Shown: positions 8,179 to 15,525 of the stretch, one piece after another | How the letters are laid out: each line of letters starts with the position of its first letter | Numbering within the stretch: the first letter of the stretch is position 1 | Source of the DNA: AC-32 sp038237925 | GTDB taxonomy: Bacteria > Actinomycetota > Thermoleophilia > Gaiellales > Gaiellaceae | Direction: 5' to 3' | Length of the DNA stretch: 19,532 nt | NCBI GenBank assembly: GCA_038237925.1 | Contig: JBBRYF010000024.1 | Location: 1-19,532, forward strand | Notes under the pieces: model-generated | What the model was told of the DNA's origin: nothing | Database searches by the model: none | Seen by the model: the letters and a program-made list of their open reading frames with translations, nothing else | Translations under genes and position numbers: made by a program

Positions 8179-9248
8179 TGGCTCGGGTCGCCGTGTTCCT
8201 GGCCACCGTTGCAGCCGTGCTGGCGGGAATCGCCGCCCTCGACTGGTGGATCGACCCGTATCTCGACCGCTACGACGCGGCGCCGCTGGCGGCGGCGCTC
8301 GGCCGTTCACCCCAGTGCTTCGTCGGCTTGGACATGTTCAGCTCGCGCGCGTGGCCGGCGCTGAAGCTCGACCTCTTCCGGCGACGCGACGCGCACGTAG
8401 TCGTGGTCGGAACAAGCCGGGCGGGCAAGATCGAGGCGAATCCGGGTGAGCGCGGCTTCGCCAACCTCCTCGTGCCCGGAACGGGGCCCGACACGCTCGC
8501 GCCGCTCTTTCGGCGCCTCCACGCGCAGGGCCACGGCCACCTGACCGTCTACATCGGCGTCGAGCCCTTCTGGTTCGGCCGCGGGTGGAAGACCCAGGTG
8601 TCCTTCACGCACTCGTACGCCAGGAGCGCGAAGTACCTGCTCTCCGGCCAGACGCTCACGGGGACGCTGCACGAGCTGCGCCGGACGCCCGGCGTCATCC
8701 GCCATCCCCGTGCGCTTCGCGCGTGGGCCGTCTACCGGGGCCGGCACGGCGTGTGCGTCGTCAGCCGCGGGAACTCGGTCCTGGCGGGCGCCGTCGACGC
8801 CTGGGCTCCTGACGGAGGGCTCTGGTACAACGAGGAGGTCACCGGGGCAGGCCCGACCCACGGCGTACCGATCGTCGAGGTTCTCTTCAGCGGGTTCCTG
8901 GGCCGCGCCCTCGACCGCGGCCGGGTGGCGGCGCTCCAAGACGCACTCGCGTTGGCGCGTGGGTATGGCTGGAACGTCGTCGGCGTCGCGCTTCCCTTCG
9001 GGTCGGAGTGGGTTCGCCTGCTCCAGCGAACGGCGGCGACCCGGGACGTCTTCACCCAGTTCCGCCGCGCGATGCCCGGGCTCTTCGCGCGGAGCGGCTT
9101 CCGGTTCCTCGATCTGAGCGACGTGCGACGCGTTCCCTGTCCCGATCATGCCTTCAGTCACGACGACGGAGGCCACCCGAATGCGGCGTGCGGGCGCAAG
9201 ATTCGGCGGCTCCTCGACGCGGCGGCTGTGACCAGGGGAGCGGGTTAG
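8178..9248 (+). CDS. putative SGNH-like acyltransferase/esterase partner of the MBOAT protein
   Basis: 356 residues with one N-terminal membrane anchor or uncleaved signal (about residues 4-22), placing the rest outside the cytoplasm. VVVVGTSRAGKIE (about 74-86) resembles the block I G-x-S nucleophile of SGNH proteins, Ser80 being the candidate. Near the end, HDDGGHPNAACG contains a D-x-x-H arrangement (about Asp330, His333), the usual place of the catalytic acid and base. Overall similarity to AlgJ/AlgX/DltD/PatB is only of this motif type, so the call relies on motif plus context: translational coupling (TGATG, 8176-8180) to an MBOAT gene. Predicted role: receive the exported acyl group and place it on a glycan hydroxyl. 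Alternative: an unrelated secreted protein of unknown function. Confidence 0.6.
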   Translation: MARVAVFLATVAAVLAGIAALDWWIDPYLDRYDAAPLAAALGRSPQCFVGLDMFSSRAWPALKLDLFRRRDAHVVVVGTSRAGKIEANPGERGFANLLVPGTGPDTLAPLFRRLHAQGHGHLTVYIGVEPFWFGRGWKTQVSFTHSYARSAKYLLSGQTLTGTLHELRRTPGVIRHPRALRAWAVYRGRHGVCVVSRGNSVLAGAVDAWAPDGGLWYNEEVTGAGPTHGVPIVEVLFSGFLGRALDRGRVAALQDALALARGYGWNVVGVALPFGSEWVRLLQRTAATRDVFTQFRRAMPGLFARSGFRFLDLSDVRRVPCPDHAFSHDDGGHPNAACGRKIRRLLDAAAVTRGAG

Positions 9249-9251
9249 TGT
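9246..9251 (+). promoter_or_regulatory. -10-like hexamer before the second GT-C-like gene
   Basis: TAGTGT overlaps the stop of the preceding gene and lies seven bases before an in-frame ATG at 9259. If used, it would give a leaderless message starting at 9259 rather than at the GTG 9250. AGGGGAG at 9234-9240 competes as a ribosome binding site for the GTG. The sequence alone does not decide. Confidence 0.25.
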
Positions 9252-10980
9252 GCGCCTGATGTCACGCCACGCCGGACTGCTTTCGCTCGCCGTCCTCGTC
9301 ACCGGCTGCGTCCTGCTCCTCCAGCCGTTCGGCTTCAATCAGGGAGGGCACTACTCGCTCGTGAAGGCGCTCGCCCACGGGACGGCGAAGATCGACGACT
9401 TCCAGTCGTACTCCGGCGACGAGAGCTACTACAAGGGCCACTACTTCTCGAACAAGGCACCCGGAGTCGCCTTCCTCTGCCTGCCGTTCTACCTGGCGCT
9501 GCGCGCGCTTCACCTCCCGAACGGCGTCCACGTCCTCGCGCTGCTCGCGGCGGCGCTCCCGGCCCTGTTGCTCCTGTTCATGGTGCGCAGGATCGGCGAC
9601 GACTGGGAGCGCGGCTTCGGCACGGCGGCCGCGGTCACCCTCGGGGCGGGCACGCTCGTCATGCCCTTCACGAGTCTGTTCTTCGCGCACGCGCTCTCTG
9701 CGTTCCTCGGCTTCGCAGCCTTTGCTGTGCTGTGGAGGGAGCGGGGCGGACGTTCGCGGCTGCTCCTTGTCGCCGCGGCGGGCGGGCTTGCCGGCCTCGC
9801 GATCGTCGTCGAGTACCCGCTCGCGCTCGTGGCCCTCGTCCTCGGCTTGTACGCGATCTCGCGGCGTCCGCTGGTTCGCCGCGGGGCCGTCTACCTCGGC
9901 AGCGCGTTCGCGGCGGTGATTCCGCTGCTCCTCTACAACAAGTGGGCCTTCGGCTCGTTCACCCATCTCTCGTACGCGAACCTCGTGGTTGTCCGAGGCA
10001 AGAGCGGCCACGACGTCGTGGAGGGCGTCGCAGGCCACCGCGCCCAGGCTGGGTTCCACGACGTCGCCGCACCGCGCGTACGCCAAGCGCTCGAGCTCTT
10101 CTTCCTCTCGCGCGGCGCTCTTCGGCTGATGCCGGTTCTCGCCCTGGGCGTGGTCGGCCTGGTGCTGTTGTGGCGGCGCGGCCGCCGCGCGGAGGCGCTC
10201 GTCATCGCCGGGATCTCGCTGTTGATCCTCGGCTACGACTCGGGCTTCGTGGATCCGTTCGGCGGCTGGGGACCGGGACCGCGGTACCTGATGCCGATGT
10301 TCCCGTTCCTCGCTGCCGCGCTTGCCCTTGTGTACGCGCGCGCCCCGCTGACGAGCGCTCTGTTGGCTCTGGGGTCCGTTGTCTGGATGGTCGTCTCGAC
10401 CGCGACCGAGCCGCTGCTGCCGAACAACCTGAACACCCTCACGGCCCTCGGGGACATCGCGGACACGGGTCGCTGGTTCCACCGCTTCGGATCGGGCGAT
10501 TTCACGCGCACGGTCCTGAGCTCGGCCGGCCTTGGCCACGGCTGGGTCGCCATCGCGCCGTTCCTGGTCGCGGTCGCGGTCGCGCTCGCGCTCGCCGCGT
10601 ATGCGACGCCCTGGCCGCGCCTCGAGCGGCGAGACGCGGAGACAGCGGCGGTCGCGCTCGCCGGCTGGCTGCTCCTCGTCATTGACGGGCCTGTCCTCCT
10701 CCACCACGACCGCACGACGGACGGCAAGCTTGGCGCCGCGGCGACGGCTCTGCTCGCCGCCGGCATCATGCTGACGTGCCTCGCCGTCTGGCGCTCCGGC
10801 CTCGTGATGGCCGTTCCCGCGCTCCCGCTGCTCGTCTTCGCGGCGCATCCCATCGCTCACCGCACCGGCTGGGCGGCCGGCATCGCGGCGGCGGTCCTCG
10901 TCGCGATTCTCGTGCGAGAGGCGCTCGCACTGCGCGGCTCACCCGCGCGCCGGCGCGGCGAGGTCGCGCGCAGTCCCTGA
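9250..10980 (+). CDS. polytopic membrane protein, GT-C/GT39-like glycosyltransferase
   Basis: 576 residues from GTG 9250 (573 from ATG 9259), with about a dozen hydrophobic segments. After helix one comes LAHGTAKIDDFQSYSGDESY and then YYKGHYFSNKAPGVAFLCLP (about 60-79). The arrangement of an acidic loop, G-x-Y-Y-S/F-N-K-A-P-G and then helix two is widespread in actinobacterial membrane proteins annotated as glycosyltransferase family 39/87-like. D49/D50 or E58 would be the candidate catalytic acid. It presumably uses a polyprenyl-phosphate sugar outside the membrane; no substrate can be named. A long C-terminal set of helices (about 420-560) follows a soluble loop. One base separates it from the SGNH-like gene. 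AGGGGAG at 9234-9240 suits the GTG start. Confidence 0.65.
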   Translation: MRLMSRHAGLLSLAVLVTGCVLLLQPFGFNQGGHYSLVKALAHGTAKIDDFQSYSGDESYYKGHYFSNKAPGVAFLCLPFYLALRALHLPNGVHVLALLAAALPALLLLFMVRRIGDDWERGFGTAAAVTLGAGTLVMPFTSLFFAHALSAFLGFAAFAVLWRERGGRSRLLLVAAAGGLAGLAIVVEYPLALVALVLGLYAISRRPLVRRGAVYLGSAFAAVIPLLLYNKWAFGSFTHLSYANLVVVRGKSGHDVVEGVAGHRAQAGFHDVAAPRVRQALELFFLSRGALRLMPVLALGVVGLVLLWRRGRRAEALVIAGISLLILGYDSGFVDPFGGWGPGPRYLMPMFPFLAAALALVYARAPLTSALLALGSVVWMVVSTATEPLLPNNLNTLTALGDIADTGRWFHRFGSGDFTRTVLSSAGLGHGWVAIAPFLVAVAVALALAAYATPWPRLERRDAETAAVALAGWLLLVIDGPVLLHHDRTTDGKLGAAATALLAAGIMLTCLAVWRSGLVMAVPALPLLVFAAHPIAHRTGWAAGIAAAVLVAILVREALALRGSPARRRGEVARSP

Positions 10981-10989
10981 CGCCGCGCG

Positions 10990-11904
10990 ATGCGCCTCTC
11001 CGCGATCGTGCCCGCAACAGATCTCCCGCCGACCCTCACGCGGTGCGTCGCCGCGCTGCTGGGGGCGGACGAGCCGCCTGACGAGCTCGTCGTTGTCGAG
11101 GAGGCGCTCGGGCCGGGGCCCGCTGCGGCGCGGAACGAGGGCGCAGCCCGTGCGAGAGGCGAGGTGCTCCTGTTCGTCGATTCCGACGTGGTCGTACACG
11201 CCGATGCCATTGCCCGCGTCCGCCGCGCGTTCGAGTCCGACCCGGGCCTGGCCGCGATCTTCGGCTCGTACGATGACGACCCGCCTGCACCGGGGGTCGT
11301 GTCGGGGTTCCGGAACCTCCTCCACCATCACGTGCACCACGCCGCCGCCGGACGGGCCACGACGTTCTGGGCCGGCCTCGGCGCGATGCGGCGCGATGTG
11401 TTCGAGGCGATCGGAGGATACGACGCGGCACGGTTTCCGCAGGCGTCGGTCGAGGACATCGAGCTGGGCCTGCGCGTCTCGGCCGACGGCGGCCGGATCC
11501 GCCTCGACCCGGCCATCCGCGGGACGCACCTGAAGGCGTGGACGCTCACGCAGATGGTCCACGTCGACTTCGCCCGTCGCGGCGTCCCCTGGGCGCAGCT
11601 CGTGCTCGAGCGTGGCGGCTCGACTGCGCTCAACCTCGGCTGGCGCCACCGGTTGAGCGCCGCGGCGTCCATCGCCGCGGTCGCCTGCGCATGCGCCGGC
11701 CGCCGCCGCGGGACCGCGGCCGCTCTCGGCACGCTCCTCGCGCTCAACGCCGGCTTCTACGGCCTTCTGCTGCGGCGGCAGGGTGCGGCCGGAGCCGCCG
11801 CCGGCGTCGGCCTGCACGTCCTCCACCACCTGACGGGGGTGGCCGCGGCCGGTACGGCGGCCGCTGGAGTCATCGCGCGGCAGCTGAGCGGCGAGGACGC
11901 GTGA
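10990..11904 (+). CDS. family 2 glycosyltransferase with C-terminal membrane segments
   Basis: 304 residues. LSAIVPATD opens the GT-A fold; GPAAARNEGAARARGEVLLF leads to the metal-binding D-x-D at VDSD (residues 64-66), and SVEDIELGLR (about 153-162) supplies the E-D pair with the catalytic base. The catalytic domain is followed by three hydrophobic, alanine-rich segments (about 210-290) that would anchor it to the inner membrane, as in polyprenyl-phosphate glycosyltransferases. It would use a nucleotide-sugar in the cytosol; specificity is unknown. Nine bases separate it from the GT-C-like gene, and its stop overlaps the sulfotransferase start by four bases (GTGA 11901-11904). Confidence 0.88.
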   Translation: MRLSAIVPATDLPPTLTRCVAALLGADEPPDELVVVEEALGPGPAAARNEGAARARGEVLLFVDSDVVVHADAIARVRRAFESDPGLAAIFGSYDDDPPAPGVVSGFRNLLHHHVHHAAAGRATTFWAGLGAMRRDVFEAIGGYDAARFPQASVEDIELGLRVSADGGRIRLDPAIRGTHLKAWTLTQMVHVDFARRGVPWAQLVLERGGSTALNLGWRHRLSAAASIAAVACACAGRRRGTAAALGTLLALNAGFYGLLLRRQGAAGAAAGVGLHVLHHLTGVAAAGTAAAGVIARQLSGEDA

Positions 11905-12779
11905 AGGTCCTCTACATCGCGGGCGTGTCGCACAGCGGCAGCACGATCCTCGGCAGCATCCTCGGAGAGCTCGACGGCTTCTTCTGCGCCGGCGAGCTGT
12001 GCTCTCTGGAAGGGGCCCTTCGCGGCCGGCTGTGCGGTTGCGGCTCCTATGTTGGAATCTGCCCGCTCTGGAGCGAGGTCGTGGGCCAGGGGCCTGCAAG
12101 GCTGAACCTCACCGCGCTCGAGCTCGCCCCACGGCGTTTTCGTGCCCGCAGCCTGCCTGCGGCCGCCATCGCGGCCGGTCTGCGCCGTCGCGACACGGCT
12201 CGCTACATCGACACGCTCCGCGAGCTGTACGCGCGGGTTCAGGAGGTGACTCGGTGCCGCGTCCTCGTAGACCTGTCCAAGTCGCCGACTTACGGCTACC
12301 TCTTGGGGCAGGCAGCCGACGTCGAGCTCTACGTCGTCCACCTCGTCCGGAGCGCGCGAGCGACGTCTCTTTCGTGGCGACTGGCAGAGGAGGGCTGCGA
12401 CGAGCATCCGCTCCTGACCGGCCCCATCTGGAGCCTCTGGAACGCGACGATCCCGCTCCTAGCCGGGTCGGCCGCGGGCCACTGCTTTCTCCGATACGAG
12501 GACTTCGTCGCACGACCGCACGCTGCTGTACGGCGGCTCGTCGAGCTCGTAGGCGAGAGCGTCGAGCTGCGTCCGCCCTTCGTCGGCGAGCACGAGGTCG
12601 TCCTGCGACCGAATCACATAGTCGAGGCAAACCCGAACCGCTTCCGCAGCGGCGTCGTCGCGATCGCGCCGGACGAGCGCTGGCGAGCGGAGCGCCGGGG
12701 CATGAGCGCCGCCGGCCTCGTCACGGGCCTGACGACCTGGCCGCTGGAAGCCTTGCTCTACCGTCGCCCAGCGCGCTGA
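11901..12779 (+). CDS. sulfotransferase-family protein (PAPS-dependent)
   Basis: 292 residues from GTG 11901, chosen because it overlaps the previous stop and begins VKVLYIAGVSHSGSTILGSI, the 5'-phosphosulfate-binding loop of sulfotransferases. VHLVRSARATSLSW (about 146-159) matches the 3'-phosphate-binding strand and helix, and RYEDF the usual later strand. A five-cysteine stretch (Cys29, 34, 45, 47, 54, including C-G-C-G and C-P-L-W) occurs in a subgroup of bacterial sulfotransferases and may bind a metal or form disulfides. The family transfers sulfate from PAPS to a hydroxyl or amine, here probably a sugar or lipid made by the neighbouring glycosyltransferases. No PAPS-synthesis genes are in the window. 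Its last 59 bases overlap the converging GT2 gene. Confidence 0.85.
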   Translation: MKVLYIAGVSHSGSTILGSILGELDGFFCAGELCSLEGALRGRLCGCGSYVGICPLWSEVVGQGPARLNLTALELAPRRFRARSLPAAAIAAGLRRRDTARYIDTLRELYARVQEVTRCRVLVDLSKSPTYGYLLGQAADVELYVVHLVRSARATSLSWRLAEEGCDEHPLLTGPIWSLWNATIPLLAGSAAGHCFLRYEDFVARPHAAVRRLVELVGESVELRPPFVGEHEVVLRPNHIVEANPNRFRSGVVAIAPDERWRAERRGMSAAGLVTGLTTWPLEALLYRRPAR

Positions 12780-13671
12780 GCGCCGCCTCCCAGGCCATCC
12801 CCGCGGCGTTCGCCGCCTGCCACAGTACGAAGCGCGAGGTTGTCCCGGCGACACTCACGGCGCCGCCGTCGCGAGCCGCCTCGGCGAGGAGCAGTCGCGG
12901 CACGGATGCCTGGAAACGCAGAGCCTCTTGTACGCGGCCGTCGCCCTCGCGCGCCGCGTCGCTGTGAAAGCGGTAGGAACCGCGGCCGTAATCGAAGTGC
13001 TGCCGCAGGAATGTCTGCAGCGTCAGCGCATGCCTGTGCTCGACAAGCGCTCCGGGCTCGTAGCGCAGCGGCAGGCCAAGCGCGCGCCACTTCCGGCAGA
13101 ACGCTCGGTCCTCGCCGCCCGCGTGCAGGTAGGCCTCGTCGAAGCCGCCGGCCTCGCGGAAGACGTCGGTGCTGACCGCCAGGTTGTTCGTCGCGAGGAA
13201 CTGGGGATCCCCCGGGTCACGGTTGGAATGCGCGTAGACGAGATCGACGATCTGCTGGCTCGTCGCGGCCCAGCGGTTGTCAGGCAAGCCGTTGAGGGTG
13301 TGGCCGCCTGCCGCGGCGCCGCCTTGCGCAGCGGCGACCAGGCGCGCGAGCCAGTCGGAGCGGACGACGCAATCGTCGTCGGTGAACGCGAGCACCATCC
13401 CCCTGGCACGACTGGCGGCCGCGTTCCGCGCAGCTGCCGGCCCGCGGCGGGCTGTCTCGACGAGCTGAACTTCGAGGCCCCCGCGCGCGGCAGCGACCAC
13501 CTTCGCGACCGCCCCGTCGGCCGAGCCAGAGTCGTCGGCGACGACCACCTCCAGCCGCTCGAGGGGGTAGCGGGACCTGGAGATCGAAGCGAGACAGGCG
13601 CCGAGGAGCTCAGGCCGGCCACGCGTCGGGACGATGACCGAGCAGAGAGGCGGAGCCCCGGCGCCGGTCAC
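12721..13671 (-). CDS. family 2 glycosyltransferase
   Basis: 316 residues from a GTG start whose GTGA overlaps the stop of the upstream FAD oxidoreductase (13671-13668). CSVIVPTRGRPELLGACLAS opens the GT-A fold, VVVADDSGSADG holds the nucleotide-binding Asp, GPAAARNAAASRARG precedes the D-D-D metal motif (98-100), and HAGGEDRAFCRKW (about 183-195) has the E-D base motif. No membrane segment is evident in the catalytic part; the C-terminus (about 255-300) is amphipathic and alanine-rich. It resembles rhamnosyl- or glucosyltransferases of polysaccharide clusters, but the sugar is unknown. It is the second gene of the minus-strand pair and overlaps the sulfotransferase tail by 59 bases. Confidence 0.88.
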   Translation of the reverse strand: MTGAGAPPLCSVIVPTRGRPELLGACLASISRSRYPLERLEVVVADDSGSADGAVAKVVAAARGGLEVQLVETARRGPAAARNAAASRARGMVLAFTDDDCVVRSDWLARLVAAAQGGAAAGGHTLNGLPDNRWAATSQQIVDLVYAHSNRDPGDPQFLATNNLAVSTDVFREAGGFDEAYLHAGGEDRAFCRKWRALGLPLRYEPGALVEHRHALTLQTFLRQHFDYGRGSYRFHSDAAREGDGRVQEALRFQASVPRLLLAEAARDGGAVSVAGTTSRFVLWQAANAAGMAWEAALSALGDGRARLPAARSSGP

Positions 13672-15146
13672 CCGACGACGTCGAGCGCGTCCAGCGCCTC
13701 GCCGATCGCACCCTCCTCGTGGTATTCCGCCTCGGTGTTGACCGACCAGACGTCATGTCCCGCGCCGTCGAGGAGGTTGCGGGTGGCGAGGATCGCCGTC
13801 CACATCGAATGGTCCTGGTTGTTGTAGCGATGCAGGCCGTTGCGGCCGAAGGTCTGGAGGTTCACGAACCCGTCGAGGTGTTCTCTCAGGACGGAGAGCG
13901 CGGATTGGTAGCTGGAGTCGTAGATCGGATAGGCGAGCGGGACGCGCACCTTGACGCCGTCCAGCACGCGGGCCGGATCGACGAGACCGATCCGCGTGAG
14001 CTCGCTCGTCGCGAGCTCGACGGCGCGCGCGTCGGACATCTGCCAGATCTCGTCGCCCTCGAAGCAGAAGTACTCAACCCCGAGGCAGGTGGTGCCGGGG
14101 CGCACCATGCTGGCGCTCCAGGCTCCGTAGTTCTGCACCCGGGCGGCGCGCGTCCCGGGGTCGTGCAGGTAGATCCAGTTGTCCGGGAACGGCGAGTCGG
14201 TGACGATCAGCGCCACGACGCAGAGAGAGCGGTACCGCAGCTTCCGGGCTGCGTCGGTCACGTGAGCCGGCGGCGCGGGATCGAGGCTGAGGATCAGGTC
14301 GCGTAGCGGAATGCTCGACAACACGGCGCCGACGGGGAACTCCGATTCGACGCCGTCGTTCTCGACCACGACGCTCTCGACCCTTCCCGCGCCGTCGTGC
14401 CGCACCGCGACGCAGCGGTGATTGAGGCAGACGTCGATCTTGGCCGCCTCGACGGTGCGCTGGAATTCCTGCCACATCTGCCCCGGCCCGAGGCGCGGAT
14501 ACTGGAACTCCTCGATCAGTGTCGTCACGTGCCCACGGCGAAGGTGGCACGCGGCGAGGATGGCTTTGAAGAGGGAGAAGTTCTTGATCCGCTGGACGGC
14601 CCACTCCGCCCGGATCTCGCTCCCTGGCAGCCCCCAGACCTTCTCGGTGTAGGAGCGGAAGAATGTGTCGTAGAGGCGGCGGCCGAAGTTCCGCGTGACC
14701 CAGTCCTCGAAACTCACCGGGTCGGGCTTGGGAACCAAGCGGCTCCAGAGATACGAGAACGTGCAGAGGACCGCTTCGCCGACGCCGATCCGGCCCGCCA
14801 CGTCCTTGGCTTGGAGCGGATAGGCGAGGTACTTGCCACCGTAGTAGATCCTCGACAGCCTCGGGCGGCGTAGGAACTCGTCGCCGAGCATCTCCTCCCA
14901 GAGGTGCTCGATCGCCTTGAGCTTCGTGAAGAAGCGATGGCCGCCGAGGTCGAAGCGGTAGCCGTTGAACTCGACCGTCTTGGCCAGCCCGCCCACCACG
15001 GCGTCGGCCTCGAAGACGCGGGCGCTTCGTCCGCGCCGGGCGAGGACGTACGCGGCCGTCAGCCCGGCCGGGCCTGCTCCGAGCACGGCAACGTCGTTGC
15101 CGTGCTCGCTCCCGTCGCCCTCTTCGTGCCAGACATTCGCCGTCAG
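13668..15146 (-). CDS. FAD-dependent oxidoreductase (protoporphyrinogen oxidase/UDP-galactopyranose mutase-like)
   Basis: About 470-493 residues. The Rossmann motif VLGAGPAGLTAAYVLARRG, the E-A-D ribose contact and a GG box, then GGHRFFTK, IYYGGKYLAYPL and YTEKVWGLPGSEI, place it among FAD proteins related to amine oxidases and UDP-galactopyranose mutase. They often sit in polysaccharide clusters, where they may alter or oxidise a sugar. The reaction is unknown; a non-redox, UGM-like role is possible. The start is unclear. The only canonical start, GTG 15086, falls inside the FAD-binding strand. The frame is open further upstream, and CTG 15146, six bases after TACAAT, would add TANVWHEEGDGSEHGNDVA. 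I used that extended form. It is followed by the GT2 gene with a four-base overlap. Confidence 0.8.
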   Translation of the reverse strand: MTANVWHEEGDGSEHGNDVAVLGAGPAGLTAAYVLARRGRSARVFEADAVVGGLAKTVEFNGYRFDLGGHRFFTKLKAIEHLWEEMLGDEFLRRPRLSRIYYGGKYLAYPLQAKDVAGRIGVGEAVLCTFSYLWSRLVPKPDPVSFEDWVTRNFGRRLYDTFFRSYTEKVWGLPGSEIRAEWAVQRIKNFSLFKAILAACHLRRGHVTTLIEEFQYPRLGPGQMWQEFQRTVEAAKIDVCLNHRCVAVRHDGAGRVESVVVENDGVESEFPVGAVLSSIPLRDLILSLDPAPPAHVTDAARKLRYRSLCVVALIVTDSPFPDNWIYLHDPGTRAARVQNYGAWSASMVRPGTTCLGVEYFCFEGDEIWQMSDARAVELATSELTRIGLVDPARVLDGVKVRVPLAYPIYDSSYQSALSVLREHLDGFVNLQTFGRNGLHRYNNQDHSMWTAILATRNLLDGAGHDVWSVNTEAEYHEEGAIGEALDALDVVG

Positions 15147-15152
15147 GGGCGG

Positions 15153-15158
15153 ATTGTA
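15153..15158 (-). promoter_or_regulatory. -10-like box for the FAD oxidoreductase-GT2 pair
   Basis: On the minus strand TACAAT, one mismatch from TATAAT, lies six bases before the CTG at 15146 and about 66 bases before the GTG at 15086. No good -35 box is seen at 17 bases. The box is divergent from, and about 20-50 bases away from, the arsR promoter, so the two transcription units probably share regulatory space. Confidence 0.4.
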
Positions 15159-15175
15159 GGCCGGTAGTTCGCTCC

Positions 15176-15206
15176 TGGACAGCGCAGCGCCGAACTTGTA
15201 TATAGT
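15176..15206 (+). promoter_or_regulatory. predicted arsR operon promoter
   Basis: TGGACA (15176-15181, one mismatch from TTGACA) is followed by TATATAGT (15199-15206). Reading the -10 as TATATA gives a 17-base spacer; reading it as TATAGT (15201-15206) gives 19. Either would begin transcription at or within a few bases of the arsR ATG (15214), so the message would be leaderless, in line with the absence of a Shine-Dalgarno site. Confidence 0.55.
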
Positions 15207-15221
15207 GAACCCAATGGTTCA
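15206..15221. promoter_or_regulatory. palindromic operator candidate over the arsR start codon
   Basis: A perfect 6+6 inverted repeat, TGAACC-caat-GGTTCA, begins on the last base of the -10 box and covers the ATG at 15214-15216. ArsR-family dimers bind such palindromes, and occupancy here would block transcription start, so negative autoregulation is the simplest reading. The palindrome is seen; its use by ArsR is inferred. Confidence 0.45.
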
Positions 15222-15525
15222 GCATCCAACGACCGTCGACCGCGCGTTCGCAGCCCTCGCCGACCCGACCCGCCGCGCCGTCCTCGAACGGCTGGGTTCC
15301 GGTCGCGCGACGATCAGCGAGCTCGCCGAGCCCTTCGGCATGTCGCTGACCGGGATGAAGAAGCACATCCGGCTGCTCGAGGAGGCGCAGCTCGTGACGA
15401 CGGAGAAGGTCGGCCGTGTCCGCAGGTGCATGCTTGCGCCCTACGCCTTCGAGGGCATCAGCAGGTGGCTACAGCGGCTCGACCGCTTCGCGCAGGTCGT
15501 CGAACGCACGAAAGGAGACCGATGA
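15214..15525 (+). CDS. ArsR-family transcriptional regulator (non-metal type)
   Basis: 103 residues from ATG 15214. DRAFAALADPTRRAVLERL is the standard ArsR opening, followed by the winged-helix core ISELAEPFGMSLTGMKKHIR and LLEEAQLVTTEKVGRVR. The metal-sensing Cys pair of ArsR/SmtB sensors is absent; only one Cys (Cys72, in the wing) is present. It therefore belongs to the subgroup usually found beside AHSA1/SRPBCC and DUF1801 genes, whose inducer is unknown. An in-frame TTG at 15196 would put the promoter inside the gene and is rejected. First gene of a four-gene operon; its stop overlaps the next start (ATGA 15522-15525). Confidence 0.92.
   Translation: MVQHPTTVDRAFAALADPTRRAVLERLGSGRATISELAEPFGMSLTGMKKHIRLLEEAQLVTTEKVGRVRRCMLAPYAFEGISRWLQRLDRFAQVVERTKGDR

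Noticed and set aside
9262..10860. 532-codon minus-strand frame opposite the second GT-C-like gene
   Set aside because: Low-complexity Arg/Glu-rich antisense frame; the opposite strand has regular membrane helices and a family motif.
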